A stretch of 22,102 bases of DNA from UBA3071 sp965369635 (GCA_965369635.1 CBDURC010000018.1:1-22102); one strand, 5' to 3'; numbered from the stretch's first letter, positions 7,234-15,494 are shown. The notes: a model not told the origin generated them from the sequence alone. Program-made: numbers and translations.

Positions 7234-7682
7234 TCACCTTTCCTCGTCAGGCAATTCAGCCATTCGTCACAGGGCTGTTTCGTTCTCCCGCCGTGGCGTC
7301 TTCTGGGTCTTCTTCCTGAAGATGCGCAGCGGCACAAACCGCCGGCCGGCACGAGCGAAATGAAGCACCCGATAGCCAAGCCAACCGGATGAAATACGCA
7401 ACTCCCATAGCTTGCCCTTCAGGTGATGGGCATATGGCATCCCCAGATCGGTGCCATAGGTCCTAAGAAGTTCGATTGTGCGGATGATGCGGGCTCGCTC
7501 CTTAGAGTCCGTAAAAGTATGACTTCCCGCGTTTGGCGCGGCTTTCCCTGGAACAACGAGGGGGAGTGCGGGAACTTGTTCTCTTACGAGCCCCTAGCGG
7601 GAAGCGCATCAACGAACTCATCTACTGGACGGCGTCCCTGGGCATCTTGGTAGTCTTCAATGATCCATTCGGGGGCTGCCAT
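7234..7682 (-). pseudogene. RelE/HigB-like toxin, split by a 77-bp MITE-like element
   Basis: ATG 7682 opens MAAPEWIIEDYQDAQG, then VDEFVDALPARGS and a stop inside an inserted element (7511-7587). Beyond it the same protein resumes as DSKERARIIRTIELLRTYG, DLGMPYAHHLKGKLWELRI, GWLGYRVLHFARAGRRF and VPLRIFRKKTQKTPRRE. This is a standard Gp49/HigB-type toxin. Removing the element plus one six-base flanking copy rejoins the frame exactly as DALPARDSKERARII. A second lesion is a TGA at 7267-7269; past it the frame continues RMAELPDEER to a stop at 7234-7236, just before the antitoxin ATG. No clear ribosome binding site precedes ATG 7682. The product cannot be an active toxin. Confidence 0.88.
7511..7587. 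mobile_element. 77-bp MITE-like element inside the toxin gene
   Basis: The ends are GTAAAAGTATGACTTCCCGC and, read from the other side, GTAAGAGAACAAGTTCCCGC, matching at 15 of 20 positions as terminal inverted repeats. It is flanked by GAGTCC (7505-7510) and GAGCCC (7588-7593), a six-base target duplication with one difference. There is no coding capacity, so it would need a transposase in trans. The transposase family is unknown. Confidence 0.85.
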
Positions 7683-7736
7683 GTTGATTGTTTACCATGG
7701 ATTGGGCCTTTCGTCAGCTTTCGGCCCAGATTCATG

Positions 7737-7750
7737 GGGTTCTTGAACCC
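7737..7750. promoter_or_regulatory. 14-bp dyad, possible operator
   Basis: GGGTTC-TT-GAACCC lies in the divergent gap between the broken toxin gene (minus) and the subtilase gene (plus). It is a possible binding site for a dimeric regulator such as the neighbouring XRE antitoxin. Placement is the only support. Confidence 0.3.
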
Positions 7751-7783
7751 TATGCACTTGACCTGCCAGCGGTGATCGGGTCT

Positions 7784-7804
7784 CAGTGATCAGGTATCAG
7801 GCAT
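7784..7804. repeat. Heptamer array, three units
   Basis: CAGTGAT, CAGGTAT and CAGGCAT stand in a row just upstream of the subtilase gene. The units are imperfect copies of a seven-base word. Confidence 0.6.
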
Positions 7805-7847
7805 CGAGGAACCCTGATCCAGGATGACGAACTCAAGGAGGGCAATC

Positions 7848-10800
7848 ATGAAACGCTTATGGATCATTCTCACCGTCCTGGCCCTGCTGGCTGGGCCGGG
7901 GAACGCGACCCCCACCATGGCCGGGGACAACGTCTGGACACAACTAGCCAATACCCAGTACCTAATACCCAATACCCACGCCCAGCCCATCGTCGAGCCA
8001 CAGCTACTCAAGGAGCTGGCAGCCAAGGATGAGACTTCCTTCATCGTCCATCTCCGGGAGAAGGCTGACCTGAGCCCGGCACGCCAGGTCGAAGAAAAGC
8101 TAGCCCGCCGCCAGGCTGTGGTGGAAACGCTCCAGACCACTGCCGAGCGCAGCCAGCAAGGACTGATCACCCTGTTGAGCGAACTGCGGGCCACCGGTCA
8201 CGTGGATGCCATGCAGCCGCTCTGGGTCGTCAATGCCATCGTCGTCACCGGCGACATGGAGGCGTTGAAAACAATGGCGGAACGGCCCGAGGTGGAGCGC
8301 ATCCGCGCCGACCACGTGCGTCGCCTGCCCGATCCCTCCATTCTCCCCGTCTCGGCGGCACCTGCCGCGCCCTCTGCGATCACGTGGAACCTCAGATTCA
8401 TCGCTGCCCCTCGCGTCTGGAATGAACTGGACATCACTGGCAAAGGCGTGGTCTTAGCCAACATGGACTCGGGCGTGGACTGGATGCATCCAGCGCTGCA
8501 CAATGGTTATCGCGGTGGCCCCGAAGGCCAGCACAACTACAACTGGTACGACGCCACCGGCACCTACCCTGACGCCCCCGACGATGGCTTTGACCACGGC
8601 ACCCACACCATGGGCATCATGGTCGGCTACGATCCTGAGGCCAACGGCGGACAGCACATCGGTGTCGCTCCCGGCGCACGCTGGATGGCGGTCAAGGTCT
8701 TCGACGACGAGGGCTACACCACCGACGCCACGCTGCACCAGGGCTTCCAGTGGATTCTGGCGCCCACTGACCTGAACGGCGAGAATGCCGATCCCGCCCT
8801 CGCTCCCGACGTGTGCAACAACTCCTGGGGAGCAGCCAACGTCGCCGACGCCACCTTCTGGGATGACGTGGCCGCGTTGCGAGCGGCTGATATCCTGCCC
8901 GTCTTCTCCGGCGGCAACAGGGGAGCCCTGGGTCCCGGTTCGGTGGGCACGCCCAGCGGCTTCCCTGACAGCTTCAGCGTGGCCGCAACGGACGTCAATG
9001 AGCTTCTGGCCGACTTCTCCAGCCGCGGGCCCTCGTATTGGGGTGAGACCAAGCCGGACGTCGCTGCGCCAGGCGTGAGCATCCTTTCCAGCTTGCCCAA
9101 TGGCCGCTACGACAGCATCAGCGGCACTTCGATGGCCGCGCCGCATGCGGCGGGAACGGCAGCACTGCTCCTGGAAGCAGACCCCGCCCTGACGGTGGAC
9201 GATCTGGAAGCCTTCATGACCCGCACCGCGTACGATCTAGGCCCGGCTGGACCGGATAACGGATACGGCGCGGGACAGCTCGACGCCTTCGCTGCTGTCT
9301 CCTGGGCACTGGGCGCGGGCAAGCTCGTCGGCCAGGTGACCGGTGCTGATACGGAACTGCCGCTGGCCGCCGCGCAGGTTGAAGGCATCAGTCAGAACCG
9401 GGGCCTCACCCCGCCCCAAGCGGGGCACACCTTCCGCACGGCCAGCGACGAGCGCGGCATTTACGCAGTGGCTGTGCCCGCCGGGCACTACCAGGTAACC
9501 GCCACGGCCTTCGGGTACGCGCCTCAGACCCACGACGATGTAGAGGTAGTGGACGGCTATCGCTCGCTGCGGGACTTCCAGCTCCAGCCGCTGCCCACCG
9601 GCACCATCAGCGGCCGCGCCTTGGAGGTGGGAGGCGGCCTGTTGGGCCCGGTGACGATTCGAGCCGAAGGCACACCGGTCGAGACGCTCACCGACCGCGA
9701 GCGCAGCGGTTACTACGATCTGGAGTTGCCGCCGGGAACCTATACGCTCGCGGTCAGCAGCCTCGGCCATCGGACAGAGCGGGCAGTGGTGGAAGTCGTC
9801 ACCGGAGAGGTCACCACTTTGGCTTTCTGGCTGGCGACAGCCCCCAGCGTCCTGCTGGTTGATGCCGACGGTTGGCTGGACGACAACATCTCGCTGTACT
9901 ACCAGGACGCCCTCGATCAAGCGGGCCACCTCTACACCACGCGGCGGATCACCGACACCGCTGTGATACCCACCGCAGAGGAACTGGCCGCCTACGACAT
10001 CGTCATCTGGGTGCATCCTTGGAGTTCACCCGGCTACTTCGAGCTGGAAAGGCATGATACGGCAGTGGTAGATGCGCTGACCACCTACCTGCTCGGCGGC
10101 GGGCGCTTGCTGCTTGCGGGACAGGACATCGGTTATTGGGACGGGAACAAGACCTACTACACCCAGCTATTGCACTCTGAGTACGTACAGGACGAAGCCT
10201 TCAGTGATGGAGTACACGGCCTGGAAGGAGACACCCTGGAGGGAGTGGAGCTGGACTTTGCCGCTATCGACGCCTACAAGCTGCTCGACGCCCCGGACGT
10301 CATCGCACCAGCAGACGAGGCTGCGGTTCCTATCGCCGAGTATGATCTGCCGGGCCGAGCGGCCGCCCTGCGGGTCGAGGATCGCGGCTATCGGCTGGTG
10401 TACCTGGCCTTCGGGCTGGAGGGCAGCGGGCCACGAGCAGCGCGAGCACAGACCCTGGAGCAAGCCCTCGCCTGGCTCAGCCAGCCAACGCTGAAGAAGC
10501 AGATGGAGCCAGCCGCCGTCGCGCCCGGAGGCACTCTAAGGGTCACCTTGACGCTGCGCAACCCTCTGGGCACCACTCGCGACGTGACGCTGCGGGATCC
10601 GCTGCCACCGAACACCTCCTACGTGGAGGGGAGTATCACCGGAGGCGCGACCTACGACGAAGCGACGAATGCTATCCTCTGGCAGGGCTCGCTGCTGCCT
10701 CACGAAACGGTCACGCTTGCCTTCGCCACGACAGTCAGGGACGGGCTGCAGGGCGATACGGTCATCGAGAACACCGCCTGGCTGGAATCGCCGGATGGCC

Positions 10801-13800
10801 CGCCCGTCGAGGCCCACGCAGCAACGCAAGTGGAGGCACCGAACCTGGTGCTCAGTGAGAAGAGGGTGCGGCCGGCCGCTGTCACCGTCCCTCTTCCCCT
10901 TTTTTTCGGAGTCGGGGCAGGTCTGAGACCTGCCCCTACGGCCAATGCAAGCAGACACCACACCCTGTCCGAGGTCAGGCTCGTGGAACCGAACGATGTC
11001 CTGGCCTACAGAGTGGTCTTGCGCAACAGCAGCACCGTGGCCGCGCCCTCGGTCACTCTGCTGGATCCGCTGCCTCCACAGGTGAGCTACGTTGAGGGCA
11101 GTGTGACGGGAGAGGCATGGTACAACGCAGCGGAGCACTGCATCGAGTGGAGTGGCCCACTGCCCGCCGCTCAGCCCGGCCGTCCAGAGTACCTGTGGAG
11201 CGACAGCGATGCACCGGCCGGCCCAACCTTCGAGTGGGTAGACATCAGCCGGGTGGACATCAGCCATGGCGGCACGCAGGTGTCCCTGGGCGATGATCAG
11301 TGGGCTGGCCCCTTCGCCATCGACTTCTCCTTCCCTTTCTACGGCCAGACCTTCAGCGAGTTCTACGTGAGCAGCAATGGCTGGCTGAGCTTCAGCCAAC
11401 CCAGCAGTTCCGAGAGCTCTAATGATCCGCTGCCCAGCAGCGGCGCACCGGACAACCTGATCGCCATGTTCTGGGACGACCTCAACCCTTCTGGCGGCGG
11501 CGAGGTGCGCTACACGGCCGACGCCGGGCGGTTGGTGGTGAGCTTCTTGGACGTGCCTCGCTACTCCAGCGGCGGTCCCTACACCTTCCAGGCCATTCTC
11601 ACCCCTGACGGCGGCATCACTTTGCAGTACCTGACCATGCTCGGCTCCCGCCTGAACGAGGCAACCGTGGGCATCCAGAACGGCCATGGCAGCGAGCCCC
11701 GCTTGGGGCGGGGCGAGGGGCTGCAGATCTCCTACAACGAGCATTACGTCCACGACATGCTGGCGGTGCGCATTGATCCGCCACAGGAGACCAGTCTGGG
11801 CGAGCACACGGTCAGATTCCAGGTGCGGGTAGCGGACGATGCGCCAGACAACACCCCAATCGTCAACGAGGCGTTAATTGCCGCTGGCGGGGTGACCTAC
11901 ACCCGTACCGCCACGCTGGTGGTGGCGGCTGCCGATCTTGCCTCATCGGAGAAGCAGGTGAGCAGCGCTGTCGCCGTTCCGGGCGATGTGCTGACCTACA
12001 CTATCACCCTGAGCAACAGCGCCGAGGGAGCAGCGCAAGTCACGGTGACCGATCCACTGCCAGCAGTGGTGAGCTTCGTCGAGGGGAGTATCACCGGCGG
12101 CGCAAGCTACGACCCTGGGCGCAACGAGATTGGCTGGCAGGGACAACTGGGGTCTGGCGAGCAATGGCCGATCAGCTTCAGCGCGCGCCTCGATCCGGAA
12201 CTGCCTACCGGCACTTGGGTGACCAACACAGCGACCATCGACGACGGCGTGCACCCACCACTGGTTCGCACGGCGGTTACCCGCGTGGGAGCACCAGACA
12301 TCTCATCAAGCTCCAAAGCCGCTGACCGTGGGTGGGCAGTGGGCGGTGAGGTGCTGACCTACACTCTGATGCTGGTCAACAGCGGCGCGGTGACTGCCAC
12401 TAGCGTCAGCCTGGTGGACCCGCTGCCGCCCGAACTGACCCTGCTGCCTGACACGCTCACCGGCGATGCGACCTACGACCCCAGCAGCGGTGAGGTGCGC
12501 TGGTACGGAGACCTGGCGCCACGGGCCGAGAACTACAGTTGGCTCGACAGCGACACCCCCGGAGGCCCCACCTTCGATTGGCTGGATATCAGCGAGATAG
12601 GCACGGTGGTCCCTCTGGGCGACGACCAATGGGCAGGGCCCTTCGACATCGGCTTCGCCTTCCCCTTCTTCGAGGAGGCCTTCAGTGAGTTCTATCTCAG
12701 CAGCAACGGCTGGCTCAGCCTCAGCCAGCCCGCAGGCTCGGACTTCGGCAACGAGTATCTGCCCAGCCCCAGCGCACCGAAGAACCTCATCGCCATGTTC
12801 TGGGATGATCTGAATCCCAGCACTAGCGGAGATGTGCGGGTACACAGCGATGGTCGGCGACTGGTCGTGAGTTATGTCAATATATCTCGCTACGGCTCCG
12901 GAGGCCCCTACAGTTTCCAGGCCATCCTCACCCCCAATGGCGACATCACCCTGCAATACCAGACGATGTTGGGCACGCGCCTGAACGAGGCCACCATCGG
13001 CATTCAGAACACTGACGGCAGTCAAGGGCTGTCGGTGGCGCACAACGAGCAATATGTGCACGACGATCTGGCGGTGCGCTTCGAGCCACCTGCCAGACCC
13101 CACGAGGTCAGCTTCGCGGCCCGGCTGGCTGCGGACCTGGCGCTGGACACGGTGGTCACCAACACCGCGTTCCTCACCGACGGTTGGGGCCAGACGGTGG
13201 TGCTGTCAGCCACGGTGGACGTCAACCAGGTGGACCTCAGCGGCTCTGCGGTGACGCTCGCGCCAACGCTCGTGCTGCCGGGCGACAGGCTCACCTGCAC
13301 AGTGACATTGCACAACGACGGCAACGCCGTTGGTTCCGTTGCTGCCGTGCTGGCTGTGCCCGAACAGACGGTGTTCCTGCTGGGCAGCGCTGCGGGGGGC
13401 GCTGTCTACGAAGAAGACCGGAACGAAGTGCGCTGGCAGGGCGAGGTGTCTCCCGATGGTCAGGCGTCCTTCAGCTTTGCCGTTGTGGCCGACTGGCCGA
13501 TGGCCGATGGCACCGTCATCCGCGCTGTAGCGACCATTGACGACGGCACCCACCCGCCGTTCCAGCGGGAGGCCGCGGCCACGGTTACCGCACCAGATCT
13601 CAGTGGCTCCAGCAAGCAGGCTCATGCGGACTGGGTCATGGTCGGCCAGGTGCTAAGCTACACCGTAGAAATGCGCAACAGTGGCTCGATGGCCACCGAG
13701 GTGCACTTCAGGGATCCTCTTCCTGCGGGAGTGACCTACGTGGAGGGCTCAGACTGGGCGGGAAGCGGTTCCGCTCTGAGCTATGACGAGGTGAATCACA

Positions 13801-14003
13801 CGCTGCTCTGGCAGGGCGTAGTACCGCCGCAGAGCATCGCCATTCTGCGTTTTGCCGTGCAGCCTCTGGGTGTGACCACAGCCCACAACACAGCCACACT
13901 CGCCGACGGCCTCGAGGTCATCACCGAGGTAAGCAGCAGCACGGAGGTCTTCTTCCCCTACGCCAAACTGTTCCTGCCCATTATGCACAACTACGAGTGG
14001 TAG
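7848..14003 (+). CDS. Giant secreted subtilase (S8) with six DUF11 repeats
   Basis: A 2051-aa protein. AAGGAGGG at 7835-7842 sits five bases before ATG 7848. A signal peptide (MKRLWIILTVLALLAG) leads to a propeptide (to about residue 165). The catalytic domain follows, with D207 in NMDSGVDW, H250 in DHGTHTMG, N in NNSWGAAN and S428 in SGTSMAAPHAAG. Next come one or two carboxypeptidase-regulatory-like beta domains (about 500-660), a GATase-like alpha/beta domain (about 666-880), then six DUF11 repeats with YVEGSITGGA and DPLPP motifs. Repeats 2 and 4 each contain a nested module of about 190 residues (about 1115-1311 and 1562-1750) with NGWLSFSQ and AMFWDDLNPS. The end, AKLFLPIMHN, resembles the short tail common on secreted Chloroflexota proteins. 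It is probably a cell-surface or extracellular protease. A palindromic repeat is translated in the linker before repeat 2. Confidence 0.93.
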   Translation: MKRLWIILTVLALLAGPGNATPTMAGDNVWTQLANTQYLIPNTHAQPIVEPQLLKELAAKDETSFIVHLREKADLSPARQVEEKLARRQAVVETLQTTAERSQQGLITLLSELRATGHVDAMQPLWVVNAIVVTGDMEALKTMAERPEVERIRADHVRRLPDPSILPVSAAPAAPSAITWNLRFIAAPRVWNELDITGKGVVLANMDSGVDWMHPALHNGYRGGPEGQHNYNWYDATGTYPDAPDDGFDHGTHTMGIMVGYDPEANGGQHIGVAPGARWMAVKVFDDEGYTTDATLHQGFQWILAPTDLNGENADPALAPDVCNNSWGAANVADATFWDDVAALRAADILPVFSGGNRGALGPGSVGTPSGFPDSFSVAATDVNELLADFSSRGPSYWGETKPDVAAPGVSILSSLPNGRYDSISGTSMAAPHAAGTAALLLEADPALTVDDLEAFMTRTAYDLGPAGPDNGYGAGQLDAFAAVSWALGAGKLVGQVTGADTELPLAAAQVEGISQNRGLTPPQAGHTFRTASDERGIYAVAVPAGHYQVTATAFGYAPQTHDDVEVVDGYRSLRDFQLQPLPTGTISGRALEVGGGLLGPVTIRAEGTPVETLTDRERSGYYDLELPPGTYTLAVSSLGHRTERAVVEVVTGEVTTLAFWLATAPSVLLVDADGWLDDNISLYYQDALDQAGHLYTTRRITDTAVIPTAEELAAYDIVIWVHPWSSPGYFELERHDTAVVDALTTYLLGGGRLLLAGQDIGYWDGNKTYYTQLLHSEYVQDEAFSDGVHGLEGDTLEGVELDFAAIDAYKLLDAPDVIAPADEAAVPIAEYDLPGRAAALRVEDRGYRLVYLAFGLEGSGPRAARAQTLEQALAWLSQPTLKKQMEPAAVAPGGTLRVTLTLRNPLGTTRDVTLRDPLPPNTSYVEGSITGGATYDEATNAILWQGSLLPHETVTLAFATTVRDGLQGDTVIENTAWLESPDGPPVEAHAATQVEAPNLVLSEKRVRPAAVTVPLPLFFGVGAGLRPAPTANASRHHTLSEVRLVEPNDVLAYRVVLRNSSTVAAPSVTLLDPLPPQVSYVEGSVTGEAWYNAAEHCIEWSGPLPAAQPGRPEYLWSDSDAPAGPTFEWVDISRVDISHGGTQVSLGDDQWAGPFAIDFSFPFYGQTFSEFYVSSNGWLSFSQPSSSESSNDPLPSSGAPDNLIAMFWDDLNPSGGGEVRYTADAGRLVVSFLDVPRYSSGGPYTFQAILTPDGGITLQYLTMLGSRLNEATVGIQNGHGSEPRLGRGEGLQISYNEHYVHDMLAVRIDPPQETSLGEHTVRFQVRVADDAPDNTPIVNEALIAAGGVTYTRTATLVVAAADLASSEKQVSSAVAVPGDVLTYTITLSNSAEGAAQVTVTDPLPAVVSFVEGSITGGASYDPGRNEIGWQGQLGSGEQWPISFSARLDPELPTGTWVTNTATIDDGVHPPLVRTAVTRVGAPDISSSSKAADRGWAVGGEVLTYTLMLVNSGAVTATSVSLVDPLPPELTLLPDTLTGDATYDPSSGEVRWYGDLAPRAENYSWLDSDTPGGPTFDWLDISEIGTVVPLGDDQWAGPFDIGFAFPFFEEAFSEFYLSSNGWLSLSQPAGSDFGNEYLPSPSAPKNLIAMFWDDLNPSTSGDVRVHSDGRRLVVSYVNISRYGSGGPYSFQAILTPNGDITLQYQTMLGTRLNEATIGIQNTDGSQGLSVAHNEQYVHDDLAVRFEPPARPHEVSFAARLAADLALDTVVTNTAFLTDGWGQTVVLSATVDVNQVDLSGSAVTLAPTLVLPGDRLTCTVTLHNDGNAVGSVAAVLAVPEQTVFLLGSAAGGAVYEEDRNEVRWQGEVSPDGQASFSFAVVADWPMADGTVIRAVATIDDGTHPPFQREAAATVTAPDLSGSSKQAHADWVMVGQVLSYTVEMRNSGSMATEVHFRDPLPAGVTYVEGSDWAGSGSALSYDEVNHTLLWQGVVPPQSIAILRFAVQPLGVTTAHNTATLADGLEVITEVSSSTEVFFPYAKLFLPIMHNYEW
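7949..7976. repeat. Heptamer array, four units, inside the subtilase gene
   Basis: CAATACC, CAGTACC, TAATACC and CAATACC in a row, encoding residues about 34-43 (NTQYLIPNTH) between signal peptide and propeptide, a spot that tolerates extra residues. The complement of the unit matches the array after the gene's stop. Confidence 0.75.
10910..10940. repeat. 31-bp palindromic repeat, copy 3, translated in frame
   Basis: The core GGGGCAGGTCT-G-AGACCTGCCCC is perfect. In the subtilase frame it reads VGAGLRPAPT. It is part of an extra stretch of about 33 residues (from about VPLPLFFGVG to HHTLSEVRL) that separates KRVRPAA from EPNDVLAY, which are adjacent in the sister DUF11 repeats. Confidence 0.92.
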
Positions 14004-14016
14004 GGGGGACGGGGGG

Positions 14017-14037
14017 GGATTGGGTATTAGATATTGG
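14017..14037. repeat. Heptamer array, three units, after the subtilase gene
   Basis: GGATTGG, GTATTAG and ATATTGG follow a G-rich run just past the stop codon. The consensus GTATTGG is the inverted form of the array at 7949-7976. Confidence 0.65.
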
Positions 14038-14096
14038 ATCAGAGCGATTGCTCGACCCTCGCGGCTTCCTGAAGGTTGCGCTTCTACCTGATGTGA

Positions 14097-14111
14097 GGGA
14101 GTTGTACTCCC
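14097..14111. terminator. Hairpin between convergent genes
   Basis: GGGAGT-TGT-ACTCCC is a perfect six-base-pair stem with a three-base loop between the ends of the subtilase and CBS genes. There is no T tract on either side, so a terminator role is tentative. Confidence 0.35.
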
Positions 14112-14168
14112 GAGAACAGGTGCAGGGCCCGGTCAGCATGACGCTCGCGGCATACCTGCGACGAGCCG

Positions 14169-14813
14169 CTAGACTACGCGCACATCGAGGATTTCCACGG
14201 CAACCCCCTCCAGCCCCTTTAGCAGCTCCTCTTGGCTCACGCCTTCGACTTTGACGGTGATCTCTGCTGTGGTGGGATCCTCACCACAGAATGTGCCTAG
14301 GCTGATGATGTTGCCGCCCAGCCTGGCGATCTCGGCGGTGATGTCGGCCAGAACTCCCCTGGTCTCAGGCACCAACATGCTCAAGCGCACACCCTTCTTG
14401 CGCGCCCCCAGCATCTCCAGGAAGATCTTGAACATGTCGGTCTCGGTGATGATGCCCACCACCTTGTCCTCACGCATCACAGGGAGTCCGCCGATTTTGC
14501 TGTCCGCCATGATGCGCGCGGCCTCCTCCAGTGGCGTGTACTCGGTCACTGTGATGACCGGCGAGGACATGACCCCCTTCACCGTCAGCTTCGAGAGCAA
14601 GTAGTGCAGTTCGTGCACGCTGAGAGAGGTCGCCGGCGAAGGCGAGGCGTAGAGCAAGTCTTTGTCGGATACGATGCCCACCAGCTTGCCCTTCTTGTCC
14701 AACACGGGCAAGCGGCGGATGTGGTTGTCGCGCATCATCTTCAAAGCGTCGTCGATGCCCTCATGTTCAGTGATGACAACGGGATGGCGGGTCATACGTT
14801 CGCCAATTAGCAT
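14169..14813 (-). CDS. CBS-CBS-ACT domain protein (AcuB-like)
   Basis: A 214-aa protein. AGGAGG (14821-14826) lies seven bases before ATG 14813; a longer open frame upstream has no such site. Two CBS domains are visible: ERMTRHPVVITEHEGI to VGIVSDKDLLYASP (about 6-58), and VKGVMSSPVITVTEYT to KVVGIITETDMFKIFL (about 76-135). A C-terminal ACT domain starts RLSMLVPETRGVLADITAE and contains GGNIISLGTF. CBS pairs bind adenine nucleotides and ACT domains often bind amino acids, so this is probably a ligand-sensing regulator rather than an enzyme. The arrangement matches AcuB-like proteins, whose exact role is unsettled. It lies 108 bases after the fumarase beta gene on the same strand and may share its transcript. 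Confidence 0.9.
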   Translation of the reverse strand: MLIGERMTRHPVVITEHEGIDDALKMMRDNHIRRLPVLDKKGKLVGIVSDKDLLYASPSPATSLSVHELHYLLSKLTVKGVMSSPVITVTEYTPLEEAARIMADSKIGGLPVMREDKVVGIITETDMFKIFLEMLGARKKGVRLSMLVPETRGVLADITAEIARLGGNIISLGTFCGEDPTTAEITVKVEGVSQEELLKGLEGVAVEILDVRVV

Positions 14814-14921
14814 GATGTAACCTCCTGCGTCTGATGTGTGTTGTCCGAATTCCGTTCGCTTTCCGCCCGGCACTCCTCCAAGCGATGCTGTGCCGGAGCA
14901 GTCAGGCCAAGTCGTTCACGG

Positions 14922-15470
14922 CTACTCCGCCTGTCGGTATTTCGCCTTGCCTTCCTCGTAGGCGTCGCCACCGTAGATGTCGTTGACCACGATGACCGGG
15001 AAGTCTTCCACCTCCAGGCGGCGCAGTGCCTCGGCTCCCAGGTCTTCGTAGGCGACGACTTCAGCCGCCTTGATGCTCTTGGCAATGAGCGCCCCAGCGC
15101 CTCCGATAGCGCCGAAGTAAACGGCTTTCAGTTCTTTCATTGCCTCTCGCACCGGCATAGAGCGATTCCCCTTGCCGATCATCCCTTTGAGTCCCACTTC
15201 CATCAGGCGGGGGGCATAGGGGTCCATGCGGTAGCTCGTGGTCGGCCCGGCGGAGCCGATGGGATCGCCCGGTTTGGCTGGCGCTGGGCCCATGTAGTAG
15301 ATGATCTGGCCGCGGGGATCGAAGGGCAACTCTTCGCCAGCATCGAGGGCAGCGATGATGCGTTTGTGTGCGGCATCCCGCCCCACGTAGATAGTGCCAG
15401 TGATGGTGACGTTGTCACCGGCATGTAGTTGCTCGATGATTTCATCCGTTAAGGGTGTTGTGATCTTCAT
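14922..15470 (-). CDS. fumB: Class I fumarate hydratase, beta subunit
   Basis: A 182-aa protein. AGGAGG (15478-15483) is seven bases before ATG 15470. It is the C-terminal half of two-subunit class I fumarase or L(+)-tartrate dehydratase: MKITTPLTDEIIEQL, GTIYVGRDAAHKRI, YYMGPAPAKPGDPIGSAGPT, GMIGKGNRSMPV, YFGAIGGAGALIAKSI and EDFPVIVVNDIYG. It pairs with the alpha subunit encoded at 16795-17640 to interconvert fumarate and malate in the TCA cycle. The two subunit genes are normally adjacent, but here a three-gene toxin-antitoxin-like cassette lies between them, so this gene depends on transcription through that cassette or on an unseen promoter. Tartrate dehydratase cannot be excluded from sequence alone. 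The symbol denotes the beta chain, not the E. coli isozyme. Confidence 0.9.
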   Translation of the reverse strand: MKITTPLTDEIIEQLHAGDNVTITGTIYVGRDAAHKRIIAALDAGEELPFDPRGQIIYYMGPAPAKPGDPIGSAGPTTSYRMDPYAPRLMEVGLKGMIGKGNRSMPVREAMKELKAVYFGAIGGAGALIAKSIKAAEVVAYEDLGAEALRRLEVEDFPVIVVNDIYGGDAYEEGKAKYRQAE

Positions 15471-15494
15471 GCATTCACCTCCTGCAAGCAAGCA

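Noticed and set aside
7233..7379. Upstream extension of the XRE antitoxin frame
   Set aside because: The extra residues are the out-of-frame reading of the toxin remnant; the start at 7232 has a good ribosome binding site and family-like N-terminus.
7423..7775. Plus-strand small open frames
   Set aside because: They run antisense across the broken toxin and its inserted element; no motif or ribosome binding site supports them.
7824..7847. Earlier ATG for the subtilase
   Set aside because: It lacks a ribosome binding site, and its residues precede a clean signal peptide that starts at 7848 behind AAGGAGGG.
10536..11807. 423-codon open frame on the minus strand
   Set aside because: Antisense to DUF11 repeats of the subtilase; no recognisable domain or ribosome binding site.
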